From: Nitzschia sp. DOCU1
Lineage: Eukaryota > Bacillariophyta > Bacillariophyceae > Bacillariales > Bacillariaceae
Length of the DNA stretch: 64,000 nucleotides
Reading direction: 5' to 3'
Assembly (NCBI GenBank): GCA_951394045.1
Contig: OX595989.1
Coordinates: 1,302,001 to 1,366,000, forward strand
Shown here: positions 27,590 through 39,960 of the stretch, in pieces
Numbering within the stretch: position 1 is the first letter of the stretch
How the letters are laid out: every line of letters starts with the position of its first letter
Made by a program: the position numbers and the translations under genes
The notes under the pieces: generated by a model
Told to the model about the DNA's origin: nothing
The model's input: the letters and a program-made list of their open reading frames with translations, nothing else
The model's database searches: none

Positions 27590-28511
27590 GATGATTGATA
27601 GACAGGTTGGATGATTGCGGATCTTTTGAGATAACCTTGAGAATGAACGAAGAGAAGACCGTTCGCAAATATAGAATATGATACAAGGCCTTGTTTGTGA
27701 TCATTCTCACATGACTTTGTTTGGGAGGGGGTGTTCCGCCTTTGGTTCCCACCTCACAAAAATCCGGCAGCGTCTACTCCAATCAATAATCAACGACGTG
27801 GTGTCGAAATTTTTAGCGGACTCAAAATGAAGGTTCACGCACATATCTTCCCGCCAACGAGCTAGAAGTTGGACCTCGTGTCGTGTGAGCGAATGTTTGA
27901 GGGAACGGAAGTTCACATAGGGTTGAACTACGATTTATTATGCCTTCTGGGAACCCATTCGCCATCAAAGAATCATCCCTACTTATTGGTAACTTTGGGA
28001 GTGGAAGTTTTGGCTCGCGTTCGCATGCAGGTTCGGGCAATTTTGCACTAAAAATAGGCGGCGGAGTGGTTCGTGTTTACGTAGGCGAACCGCCAATGTG
28101 GTCAAAGAAGACGACGTAGCAACGAGAAGGAATCGTGCTGTCAGAACAAAATCACAATTGCCTTCGTGGAGGACCACTACGACCTGAAGAAGCCTATGAT
28201 GGACTTCATCCACGACTAGTACCTACCTCGATTCAATAGACCCCGAAGGTCACTTGGGCCGGACTTTTTGCTCTCGCTGGGACTTGCAAAAGGATTTTTT
28301 TGACACGCTCTCGAACGCGAAAAACGGTGCACGATGAGAGAAAGATAGAAAATTTCTGCATATCTTGTCCCACTTCTGGGGGGTGGAGGCATCTCTATCA
28401 TATGGGTCAGAATTTTATTCTCAAGACAACTCCTCCTACCCCCGAACGACCCAAACCCATTGCGTGGGGCAAGCCTGAGACAGAGATCTGCAAATACTAG
28501 CCATTACTCCA
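27590..28511 (+). other. Intergenic region upstream of ankyrin-channel gene 1
   Basis: About 920 bp between divergent genes. Only short frames; a plus frame at 28300-28500 shows no family resemblance. It should contain the promoter of the channel gene and that of acidic-protein copy 2. Confidence 0.45.
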
Positions 28512-31181
28512 ATGAACGATCGATCCCACTCCGTGGCGTCTGTGGATCTTTGGGTCCAAAATGCCAACTCGTCCCGGAATAGCAACGATTACCAGCATGG
28601 TCGGGACCAGCAGAGTCAGCAGTCTTACCAGGAACAATATGATCCGCAACATGGCAACCGGTACTCTGGCAGCAGTGGAGGTGGCGTCCCTCCAGAATAT
28701 GGTGGCGATCAACAGAACTACGACGATTGGCAGGGTCAGGGAGGGAGTCAACAAGAAATACACTTTGATAATTCTCTGCCTGATATTCAGCTGTTGGCGC
28801 ATTTCTGCTCTCAGGCCCATCCACCCAATGGAAATAGCGAGGAAGACCTAATGGTAGCTGATGAAAGCTGGGACCCAGTTCGAGACTGGCTAAGAACACA
28901 TAGCGCAGAAGACGTCTATGCCGCCGCGGGACAACGAGACGAAACTGGCAAAACTGCAATTCATATAGCGTGTCAAAACGCACCACCGGACGACATTATT
29001 GACGTCTTTCTGAGCATTGCATCTGATGTAATTCAGTGGCCAGATCAGTTCGGGTGGTTGGCCATCCACTACGCCTGTGCGTATGGGGCAAGCGGAAACG
29101 TTATCAAGGGCCTGGCGGAAGCCTATCCAGAATCCAAGACCACAGTAGACCGAAAGGGTAGGACTCCATTGCACTTTGCACTCGGAACGAACAATCCTCA
29201 TACGGCGGCAGTCATTGTGATTTTGTCATCGACTGGCGCAGCAGAATACGAAGATGATAACGGTATGCTGTAAGTCTTCGGAATAAAAAAAGAACTTGAT
29301 CTTGGTGCGACTCGCTTTCTCAAACGTTTTCTATTTCGGCTCGCCGAATATAGGCCTCTTCACTATGCGTGCGCTTACGGAGCGTCTGAGGATTGTCTGT
29401 ACGTTCTGACGGGTACATACCATGGAGCAATCACCCACATGGACCGTCGTGGTCGTACGCCGCTGCATTTTACCTTGTCCAATGCAGGTCGACCAGCCGC
29501 GCCGTCTGCGGTACGTTTGCTACTTGGATTGAATCGAAATCTGGTGAACTCCAGAGTAGGTAGTCCGTCACCGTTTCGGGTCTTGGCGGAGTTCGCAACC
29601 ACCGTCAAGCCACACCAAACACAGGAGAGGGAATCCTGCAAAGCCTGTTTGAGAACCATGTTGGCTGCTAATCCAACTCCCACGGCAGACTTCTTTACGG
29701 CACTGCTGTCATTGCCAGACTTCTTGCGAGAACTTGCCGTTGTGATGAAGGTTGTGCAAGAGTTGTTGAACATTAAGATCGCGCAGAGGTTTCCAACGTT
29801 GATTCTGATGCTTGACTTCTACGTGCAAATGATGGTTGTGACGTTCTATTCCATTGCTGTGCAGGACTCCGTGGATAAGCGTTTCGAAACCGATCCCGAA
29901 AACCCCACAATCGGTCTGAAGTTAACGCTTCCCCTGTACGTCGGAGCGTCATACTTCTTTCTTCGTGAACTCATCAACTTCTTGTCGATGCTGTCGCTTG
30001 GGGCCTTCAAGAGTTGGGCGTTTGAACCGAGCAGTTGGCTAAATATCTGGTACGTCTTTGTGATATACTTCTGGGCATATCATATGACCGAAGGTACCCT
30101 CGACAAGAATTTCTTCCGGACAGGGTCAGCGATATCTTTTGCCTTCATCTGGACCAAGTTTCTGAGCTATCTTCGAAACATGTTGATTGATTTTGCTGTG
30201 TTTGTGGCTGGTGTCTTCCACGTCATGCGGCGCTTGGCAGCGTTTTTGATCTGCTTGACGATCATTCTTGTTGCCTTCTCTCAGATGTGGACTGCACTGT
30301 TCGAAGGGACTGCATTCTGTGGTTCGGAAAATCCAGCCGCTAATCTGACAGAAGCAGAGAGGATAGCAGCGCAGCAGTGTGAGGACTGGAACATCAATTC
30401 ATGGTGTGACCCCTGGGACTCATTTCTGAAGACCTACACGATGCTTTTGGGGAATGTCGACGAAGGTGACTTCGACGATAACACTCTCGCCACTATCCTC
30501 TTTGTGCTATTCATGTTTTTGGTTGTCATTTTGTTGAAGAATGTTCTCATTGCTGTCGTCATCGATTCGTACAAGGCGATTCAAGATCATCGTGCGGCCA
30601 TCGTGTTCTGGACGAACCGACTGTATTTCATTGCCCAAATGGATGCTATTGCGAATGGTCCCTGGAAAGCGCTTCTGCGAGAAGCCATGGGATTGGAAGA
30701 TCCGGATCTACTTGAACCGACGGGTCTGACCAATGTGTTTGGGAAAAGTTTCTGGAAGAGGTTGATGGACATGTTTGAAGAAGATTTCCAAGAGGGAGTA
30801 TTGTCAATCCAGTTCTATTTGAACACTGTGATGCGAATAGGGGCCTTGTTCGTTGTGATTCCCTCGTGGATAGTTTTGGGTATTTGCACAGGTGGTTGGC
30901 TCTGGCCACCCCAAATACGGGTATTTGTATTTACAAGTACTGTCACGAAACACAACTCTGAATCCGAAAGGGAAGAAGAACTGCGGCGAAACCAACTGGT
31001 GAAGTTGAAAGCTGAAATCGAGTCCTTGGGGGAGGCGATACGACAAGAACTTGCGCTTGATCGCAGCCAAGTAGCGCAAACAAGATCTATTGTTACTAAC
31101 CGAAAGGTGGAGATTCAAGCCGAGATGAAGCATATCAAACGAATTGTTACAATGTTGTTCGAACAAGTTGGGGGAGGGTAA
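28512..31181 (+). CDS. Ankyrin-repeat ion channel, TRP/polycystin-like (tandem copy 1)
   Basis: Two exons, 28512-29269 and 29354-31181, join in phase to 861 aa; the 84-nt intron has GTAAGT and TAG ends. Residues ~1-95 are Gln/Asn/Gly-rich and disordered. About four ankyrin repeats follow (~140-310): T-A-I-H-I-A-C-Q-N, I-H-Y-A-C-A-Y-G, T-P-L-H-F-A-L-G, P-L-H-Y-A-C-A-Y-G and T-P-L-H-F-T-L-S. A six-span ion_trans-type domain then shows a short pore-like loop, W-D-S-F-L-K-T-Y-T-M-L-L-G-N-V-D-E-G, before the last span. A charged helical C-terminus (E-E-E-L-R-R-N-Q) may form a coiled coil. Family channels pass cations; selectivity and gating are unknown. No arginine-rich S4 is evident, which fits TRP rather than voltage-gated channels. 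Confidence 0.82.
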
Positions 31182-32164
31182 TTCTGTTGGAGAGCACTTC
31201 AGGGCTCGGCCATATTTGCCTTTCCATGGCATCGACATGGGGTTGAATTTATAATCGGTCGTGCTGCATGAAGATGATGTATTCAAGAGATGGGGCACGG
31301 CATTTAAAATCTAGACATGGTTTAAATGTGACGAGAAATGCCGCACAAGCCGAGTTTTTATGGCAGGGCAACGACCTCTCAACTTTGTTTGGAAGAATAA
31401 CTTCCTATTCGCTGAGTATTTTGGCAGTGAATTAATTTGCTTAGCGAGATCGACGAAGGATGCACGCACAGAACTCGGTTCCATAGTTTCTGGTCTAGAT
31501 GTGCAGACTTTTGCTGTTGCTCCCAAAACGGTTGCGTGGGGCTGTCCTTCGAGGTCGAATATCGCACTGGTTAGCAAATTGATCGCTCTTGTTCTCGATG
31601 GCCGAGGTGCTGTAGTTGCTAACGGGAAAGTGCGTCCAATAGTTTCGATCCTGTGACATAGTACAGTTCTCTGTGCCCAATTCAGCGCGGCAGATGTCCC
31701 GACCACAGCCTGCGCCTTTTTCTCGTCTCTCTAGCATCGTCCTAGTCTCTTTCTAATAACGGCGGCGTAAGGGGTTTCCATCGGTTCCCGAAGGTACCAT
31801 GTAGGATCAAGCGACCCCCCTTGCCAGGCTCCGTGGCGCAAGGTTGTACAGACTGGCGCAGTACTGTACATTACTTGGGCCTTTTAATATAATATGCCCG
31901 ATTCAGCGCGCGCCCCCGACGGCTCGAAAACACGATACCAACGACGTCTTGGCGTCAGTTTTTACAACCAGCGAGAATGAGAGTAGAGAGCGATCCAGCA
32001 CCGCAAGTGGGCGGAATGACCAGAAAGCAACTAAAAAAGATCTATTGATTTTACCGTGACAGCGCCGCGAAGTTCCCACTATTGATTTCTGGCGAATTGA
32101 TACCGAGTCCATACTCGGACTCATCGATCTCCGGAGGTGACCATTGCACTTCAAAATCATCACG
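31182..32164 (+). other. Spacer between the tandem channel genes
   Basis: About 980 bp holding the 3' UTR of copy 1 and the promoter of copy 2. No gene or obvious duplicated flank was recognised, so the duplication is visible only in the coding parts. Confidence 0.45.
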
Positions 32165-34764
32165 ATGAATCATCCTCCCATGGCATCAGGGGATTGGCAG
32201 CAGAATGAAAATACGCTAGACGATCAGGCGTATTATCAGCAGGACCAGCAGTATGCAGGCAGTGGCGAAGATTATTATCCGGCAGAATATGGCGAGGTCG
32301 GAGTGGAATATGACCCTCACGGCCAAGAAATCATGTATGATAATCAAGCTTTGTCCGATATCCAACTGCTGGCATATTACTGCTCTCAGGGCCGTCCACC
32401 CAGTGGAACTGACGAGGAAGCTTTGCTTGCCGCGGATGCCACCTGGGAGCCAGTCCGAGACTGGTTGAGAACGCACAGCGCAGAAGACGTACACGCCGCG
32501 ACGGGGCAACGAGATGAGACTGGTAGAAATGCCATCCACATCGCTTGTCAGAATGCCCCACCCCAGGATGTTATCGAAGTTTTTCTAAGCATAGCTTCTG
32601 AAATGATTCAGTGGCCGGATCAGTTCGGGTGGTTGCCCATCCACTATGCTTGTGCCTATGGCTCCAGCGCAGGCGTGATCAAGTGTTTGGCAGAGGCTTA
32701 TCCGGAATCCAAGACCACCCCAGACCGAAAGGGCAGGACTCCGTTACACTTTGCACTCGGGACGAACAATCCTAGTTCGGCGGCCGTAGTTGTAATTTTG
32801 TCATCGACTGGCGCGGCGAGCTATGCCGATGATAACGGTATGCTGTACGTATTCACAGCTTACGGAAGAATTTGCTAATTTGGTGCTATTTGTTTCCTCA
32901 TTCCCTTTCTCACTGCATATTTCGACTCGTCCCATCCAGGCCTCTTCACTATGCATGCGCTTACGGAGCGTCCGAGGATTGCCTGTACGTTCTGACGGGT
33001 GCTTTCGATGGAGCAATCACCCACTTGGATGGTCGTGGTCGTACGCCGCTGCATTTTACCTTGTCCAATGCAGGTCGACCAGCTGCTCCGTCTGCGGTAC
33101 GTTTGTTGCTTGGGTTGAATCAAGATCTGGTGAACTCCAAAGAAGGCAGTCCATCCCCGTTTCGGGTTTTGGCGGAGTTCGCAACGACCCTCAAGATCCA
33201 CCAGCAGCAGGAGAGGGCATCCTGCAAGGCCTGCTTGAGAACCATGTTGGCTGCTAATCCAACTCCCACTGCCGACTTCTTTACGGCACTGCAATCCTTG
33301 CCGGACTTCTTGCAAGAACTTGCCGTCGTGACGAAGGGTGTACAAGAATTGTTGAACTTTAAGATCGCGCAGAGGTTTCCAACGTTGATTCTGATGCTTG
33401 ACTTTTACGTGCAAATAATGGTTGTGACGTTCTATTCCATTGCTGTGCAGGACTCCGTGGATAAGCGTTTCGAAACCGATCCCAAAAACCCCACAATCGG
33501 TCTGAGTTTGACCCTGCCCCTGTACATTGGAGCGTCATACTTCTTCCTTCGTGAAATCATCAACTTCTTGTCGATGCTGTCGCTTGGGGCGCTCAAGAGT
33601 TGGGCGTACGAACCGAGCAGCTGGCTGACTATCTGGTACGTCTTTGTGATATACTTCTGGGCATATCACATGACCGAAGGTACCCTCGACAAGAATTTCT
33701 TCCGGACAGGGTCAGCGATATCTTTTGCCTTCATCTGGACCAAGTTTCTGAGCTATCTTCGAAACATGTTGATTGATTTTGCTGTGTTTGTGGGTGGTGT
33801 CTTCCATGTCATGCGGCGCTTGGCAGCGTTTTTGATCTGCTTGACGATCATTCTTGTTGCCTTCTCTCAGATGTGGACAACCCTCTTCCAAGGGACTGCA
33901 TTCTGTGGTTCAGAAAATCCAGCCACTAATGCAACAGAAGCAGAGAGGATAGCAGCGCAGCAGTGTGAGGAATGGAGCATCAATTCATGGTGTGACCCCT
34001 GGGACTCATTTCTGAAGACCTACACTATGCTTTTGGGGAATGTCGACGAAGGTGACTTCGAAGATGACACTCTCGCCACTATCCTCTTTGTGCTGTTCAT
34101 GTTTTTGGTTGTCATTTTGTTGAAGAATGTTCTCATTGCCATTGTCACTGATTCGTACAAGGTTATTCAAGAAGAACGTGCGGCCATCGTGTTCTGGACG
34201 AACCGACTATATTTCATTGCCCAAATGGATGCTATTGCGAATGGTCCATGGAAGACGTTTTTCCGAAAAGCGCTGGGAATGAAAGATCCAGCGACTTTAT
34301 TAAAAGGCGCGACGCGAACGTTTGGTGATGAATTCTGGAAGCGCATACTGGATTTGTTCGAGGAAGACTCTCAAGACAGCAGTTTTATGGTTGAGTTTCT
34401 TTTGTCAATTCTAGTCCGAATAGGCGTCCTGTTCTTTGTGGTTCCCGCGTGGATAGTTTTGGGTATTTGCACTGGAGGTTGGCTCTGGCCGCAACAGATC
34501 CGGGAATTCGTTTTCACAAGTGCCGTTGCGATGCACAACTCCGAAACAGAGAAGGAAGAGGAACTGCGGCGAACTCAGGTTGTGAAGTTGAAAGCCGAAA
34601 TCGTGACCTTGGGAGAGGAGATACGGCAAGAACTTGCGCTTAGTCGCACGCATGTGGTCCAGGCAAGGTCGCTCATGGTAGACCGCAAAATTGAGATCCA
34701 ATCGGAAATGAAGCATATCAAACGGATCGTCGCTATGTTGTTCGAGCAGATTGCGTCCATGTAG
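32165..34764 (+). CDS. Ankyrin-repeat ion channel, TRP/polycystin-like (tandem copy 2)
   Basis: Two exons, 32165-32844 and 32940-34764, join in phase to 834 aa; the intron (GTACGT...CAG) sits at the same position and phase as in copy 1. The ATG at 32165 is preferred to the near-cognate frame extension to 32144. Domain order equals copy 1: disordered Gln/Tyr-rich N-terminus, about four ankyrin repeats, six membrane spans with the pore-like W-D-S-F-L-K-T-Y-T-M-L-L-G, and a charged helical tail. The channel core is almost identical to copy 1 even at silent positions. The N-terminus, the segment after the last span (F-F-R-K-A-L-G-M) and the tail differ clearly. Confidence 0.82.
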
Positions 34765-34845
34765 ACTTTAACGCGACGGTCAGTTTAGAATTACCGTTCA
34801 ATGACAGAAATCGATTCTACTTTGGTATATATATATGTTGTCCAC

Positions 34846-37800
34846 CTAGCTGCCCATCCCGTCCGTGAATAGAAGGTTGACGATCAGTCTCATCTCCGGG
34901 GTGTTGGAAATATCCATCGCTGGATTCTTGATTTTGTCGGCGAGAAGAGAGTCCAATCTCGACCTAAGACCGCGAATCAGTGCCCCGATTCTTGCATTTG
35001 CAGCCAGTTTGACCCATCCGTCCACCACGATGACACTATTGCGCGCCTCAACCTCCATGTCACCGCCGAACAGAAGTAAAGCATACGCACTGCACTCAGT
35101 TGCGTCCCGCAAAAATGGTTTGGAGGTTTTCACCATCGAATGATAAACGAGCCAGGGGCAGCTGAAGTTCCCAACCGAGAAGAGTGAAGAGGAGGGATGC
35201 AGAAACACTCGTTCCTCATTTCCTTTCCTAGAGTTGTCGCTTTCCGAACCTTCCAGGCGTATGAAGAACTTCAATTCTTTGGCTAGACCATCTTTCTCTC
35301 TGGCCCCTTCGGCGGTGCTGGCATACTTTGTGGAAGGACGCTCCACTCGAACAAGTTGGCCGGGGGCCATGGCGGAGACGGCGCAAGTCCGAAGCAAACG
35401 CCATGAATTCGCGTTTCTGTCTGACTCGGCGGATTCGTTGTAGCCAGCAGCACAAAGGGCAGAGTCGTACTGATTTACAAGCTGGGAGATGTCTTTCATC
35501 CCAGAGAAACTCAGGCCTAAACGATTGCAATAGTTCTTTCTTTCGCCGCCACCAGCAGGCAGCCTCTCCCAGCTTGCGAATGCTGCCGCCAACATGGCGT
35601 GGTCGCTATTGCCAGACTGCTCAAGTAGTCTTGCGCGCTCAGTCAGGACAAGGCGATCTTTTTGTTGCTGGATCGATTCATCGTCTCTGGTCGTGTTCCT
35701 TGGGGTGTCGATACGTAAGAACGGCGATCTTCCAATGCTGATGCCCGCCGCCATTGCCAGCGAAGCTCGGCGACAGCCCAAGATTGCTCCCATCACCAAC
35801 ACTGAAAGAGGATGAGACAACGATTTTGTTCACCCACAAAGGAATCAAAAGGGACTTACTTTTTCCAACCACAGGAGGCGCAGGAATGCCGGCGAGGTGC
35901 ATTCCGAGCGGTGTCAATCGAAGCTCGTCAGTTCCAACCTTCTCTAGGGCCCCAATCTTCCTAAGACTCTCAGATGCCGCATCCACGGACTCTTGCTTTG
36001 GTGGGTCAAGCAGGGTGCGTAAAAATGTGCCGTTCCCAGTTTCGACTCCTAGAAAGAGCAATGATAGTAACGTCTGATCCAATGCACATCTAGTGATCTC
36101 CGGTGCCGTGTGGTCGTGTAGCTTAGCGTGCGAGGCTTTGGAGATCAGCTTGTAGCACTTCCCTTCCCGCACGCGACCTGCCCTACCACGGCGTTGTTTC
36201 AGACTCGCTTTTGAAGCAAAGACTTCAATAAGCAGGGGCATTCGATTTATTGGATCATAGGAACTTTGCTTCTCTCTACACCCGTCGATGACCACGGTAC
36301 AATCTGGGATCGTGATTGACGTTTCTGCCACATTTGTGCTTAGAATCACTTTTGTTGCATTTGCTGACGGCCGGAACACAACATTCTGTTCTCGTGGCTG
36401 TAAACCACCATGAAGAGGTAGCAACTGGATGGCCATTCCGTCTGTGATCCTGCTAATGACTGTCTTGGCTTGATTGATCTCCGGCGCACCGGGCAAGAAT
36501 ACAAGAATACTTCCATCATTACCCATTGCCCCGTCTCGAATCAGGCACTTGACCAATACCCCCAAAAGATCGTAGTCGATGTGTTGTTCGTCGACTCGCC
36601 TAATCTTCTCCTCTAACGGCACTCCGTGACTGGTAGATTGAGTCTCCGGTTCCTTGGGAAGGGTATCCGGGGATTCTTCCTCTGTATCGTGCTCCTCTTT
36701 GTCCGATAGCTCGGAATCGTCCCATGGCGTTGTCTTTCTTTGTCTCTGTTGCTGTTGACCACTGCTTCCGTAAAACCTCTTTTTCGGCTTCTTTGGTGGG
36801 TTGTACCCAGTAAGCATTAACACTTCCTCCAGATAAAAGTCCTCGACTGGAAATGTGCGCCCTGGGATATGAATCCGAGGTGTGTTCGTACCCCAATAGG
36901 ACGCAAATCTGTCGGCCTCCAAAGTGGCGCTCATCAAAATGATTCGAAGATTGGGACTCGTATCAAGACACTGTTTTAACAGCGCCATCAGCACATCGCC
37001 GTCAAGATTTCGTTCATGAACTTCGTCGATTACAATGTGAGTGATGCAGTCAAGGGCGCCCTCACTCTGCAACTGCCGCAGCAAGATTCCAAAAGTACAA
37101 AACAAAAGCCTGGTGTTCTTGCAAATTGCCGAGTCTCCACGAACTACGTAGCCTACACTTCCAGCACCAGGCTTGCTTTCCCCCCGCTCTTCGGCAACGC
37201 GAGCTGCCACGCCTGTGGCTGCCAGTCGTCGCGGTTGCGCTACCACAATCTTGGCTCCATCGGGAGCCTCCTCGAGAATGAACTGTGGAATCTGCGTTGT
37301 CTTGCCTTCGACCAGAAATGGCACAGATGGATCAGCTCGATTTCACCCAACAACCCCTTGTATCCTACAAACTTACCGCATCCAGTGTCCCCCGTAACCA
37401 ATACAACCCGTGACCCCTGTAGCAATTCGGTTTGTTAGATGGCGGACAAGATACGAGTTCGTTGAACCAATACCGACTCACCTTGTCTGCTTCACGGAGA
37501 GTAGAAATAAATTCTTCTCGCGCCTTCCCAGCCGGCAAGCCTTTTCTCTGTAAAGCAAGGCTTGTGCTTAATTTGGGGAAAGCGGTGGCGGAAGGTGTCT
37601 TGGAAGGAGGCGTCGACCAAAATACGCTCCTTTCTCTTGGGCGCCGAACCCTGTACGCAGTCCGAGGAGCCATTGACGTGGAAGATTTTGAGGACTTTGA
37701 GGTTTCGTTGCTCTTCGTTGTGGAAGAGCTAGAAGTTGGAGCTGATGACGATGATGAGGGCAGCAGGGTGATTTCGGGGAGTTCAGCCATGGTTTGCTGT

Positions 37801-39509
37801 AAAAGTTGTACCTGCGCGAAAATGTCAAAGATCATGGGTTCACCAGGTGACAGGGATGACAAAAATCTCACCAACTCGACATGAAAGCCCACACCGATGC
37901 CCGATGTCCAGCCATTGGCAGCTGAACAGAGAACATACTTGGGAGGTATAGATGGGTACGAATCGTGCTCTAACACAACGGTCAAGGTCAACTCTTCTGG
38001 CGTGGAGATCACAATCGTAGTGCTATTTCCGCTTTTGTTCACAGTCATTCCCTCCGGAAACATGGCCTCCAAGGCCTCCATTTCTTCGGACAAAGTCTGA
38101 GAATTCGTTTCGCTATTTGCATCTTGCGCGCTACGAAATGATACTTGCGCCAACTCGCGAATCTTCTCCCAGAGAATGGTTTCGACTGATTTTTGCGTCG
38201 TATTGGCCTGCGCCAGCAGCCACGTTGCATCGGCATCCAGTAATTCATACTTGGCGGCAAGCTCCCGAGCTTCTGCACTTGTCGTCGCAGCACCACTACT
38301 GGAGCCTCCTTTCTTGGAACCGTCAGTCTTGCTACTCGGTGCCGCCACAATTTCCAACGTTTGTCCGCGGGGATCAAAGCCTTCTGGTAATTGATCCTCT
38401 GGCAAATGTACGCACAGCCACTGTAAACATTCATCATAAAAGTCTTCCCATGCATCTTCATTATCATCATTCTTGCTGCTGCTCTTGCACGTCTCAAATG
38501 ACTTGCGGGCTTGCCGTCGTGTGAATCCTTCATGATGTAAGCGTTCTTCGACGTATTGTTGCCGATCGGACGAAAATTGAGCCAGCTCGGGATCATTGTC
38601 GTCGTCGTCGTCTTCGGCTGGATTCAAATCGACATTGTCACCTTGCAAGATTCGTTGAATTTGTTGACGCAGCTTGGCTGACAAAAATACGGGATGATTA
38701 CGATTGGCCATGCGAATGGCTTCGTGACGACGAATACGAGCATTGCGTTCACGTTTGCGTTGTTCCTGTTCTTTACGACGGTCTGCGGCACTCACATGGG
38801 AGGTTCCCAATACTAAATTGGTATTTGCCGTCGCTTTGTTGTTACCGGACGGCGTAGTAACATTGCTGGACGACCCATTTTTGTCAGTCGTCGATTCATT
38901 GTTGTTGTTGTTGGACTTGGCCTGCTGTTGCTGTTGCTTTTGTTGCATTGATTTTTGTGCCTCCACTGCTGTCAACCAAGTAGTTTTATAGGGTTCTGGT
39001 AGTTTTCGTTCATGAGGTAGATTGGGAGTCAATAACAAGAGTGCCAACAACGCCGCTTCTTCGGTGGCCTGTTCTTGATTGGCCACTGGCACTTTGGGCA
39101 CCAAAATCAAGTCCTTGTCACTATCCTTGGCATCCGGAACAATACAGCGTACTTTGAATTTTGTGGCATCATTCAACAATTCTTTAAACTTGGGCGGCGG
39201 TCTCTTTTGCTTTTGACAATATTCTCGCAAAAGTGCCGATGGCAACTTTTGCCATTGCGCCACTTGGGTCTGCCCGACCGCCGTGGTTTGTGCTTGCTCT
39301 CCCACTACTCGAGATTGTCCCGAAGCTCCTTTTTGCTTGTGTCCTTTTCCTCCCCATTGTTGTGTTTCTGGATCCCATTTATGTCCCTTGCTAGGCCGTG
39401 GCGGACGATTGCCACAAGCACAATTGAAGGGATGATCGCAGATGCACTTGGGAGTGGCAGGTTCTTTGCCCTTTGACGCTGCCGCCTTGCCTCCCTTGGC
39501 TTTTCCCAT
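34846..39509 (-). CDS. DExH-box RNA helicase, DHX57/DHX29-like
   Basis: Four exons, 39509-37482, 37416-37377 (40 nt), 37305-35860 and 35801-34846, join in phase to 1,489 aa with GT-AG introns. The N-terminus has a small Cys cluster (C-I-C-D-H-P-F-N-C-A-C). A UBA-like region ends W-L-C-V-H-L-P-E-D-Q-L-P-E-G-F (about 363). An RWD-type domain starts E-A-L-E-A-M-F-P-E (about 470). Helicase motifs: Walker A G-D-T-G-C-G-K-T-T (685-693), D-E-V-H (783-786), S-A-T, T-N-V-A-E-T-S-I-T-I and Q-R-R-G-R-A-G-R; HA2/OB regions complete the C-terminus (G-A-I-L-G-C). UBA plus RWD is the DHX57 arrangement. DHX29 acts in translation initiation; the target here is unknown. Confidence 0.88.
37377..37416 (-). other. 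40-nt microexon of the helicase gene encoding most of the P-loop
   Basis: A 40-nt exon between CAG and GTAAGT codes for G-S-R-V-V-L-V-T-G-D-T-G-C plus one base, so the catalytic Lys of Walker A comes from the next exon. Skipping it (40 nt, not a multiple of 3) or retaining either small intron would destroy the ATPase. Confidence 0.8.
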
Positions 39510-39960
39510 GGTAGTACTGCCACAACTCTAATGTATCGGAGCAGCCCTGGAGTCAACCAGCTATCGGCAAGGGATAGTGTTCTAGCGACAACGAAACAAA
39601 CTGTTTCCGTCACATCTTCCTAGTCGGTGGACTCTGGACGTTGCGTCATTTTCTCAAATTGTGTGGCGGAAAAAAATGGCGGGATCGTCTGCCCGTGCAC
39701 CCAGAGAAGGATGCGGTCCATCTTGTCGAATTCGAATGAATCCGTCCGTCCATCATCGGGTCCTAGCACGAGACGACTCAAAGGACCGTAGCCAACAGCT
39801 TCAACGGGTCATTTCTTGCGATTTCTAAAGTGCCTCTCTCTCGCGATGGACATCATATCATCATCACACTCACACCTTTTTCATGGACGTAATTGCATTG
39901 TGGTGACCCTCAAATAACAGCAGGGACGCCCCAATCTCATCAAAGCAGCCTTCTACTCAA
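39510..39960 (+). other. Divergent promoter region (helicase / glycosyltransferase fusion)
   Basis: About 450 bp between divergent start codons. No coding frame with family resemblance, no repeat. Confidence 0.5.
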
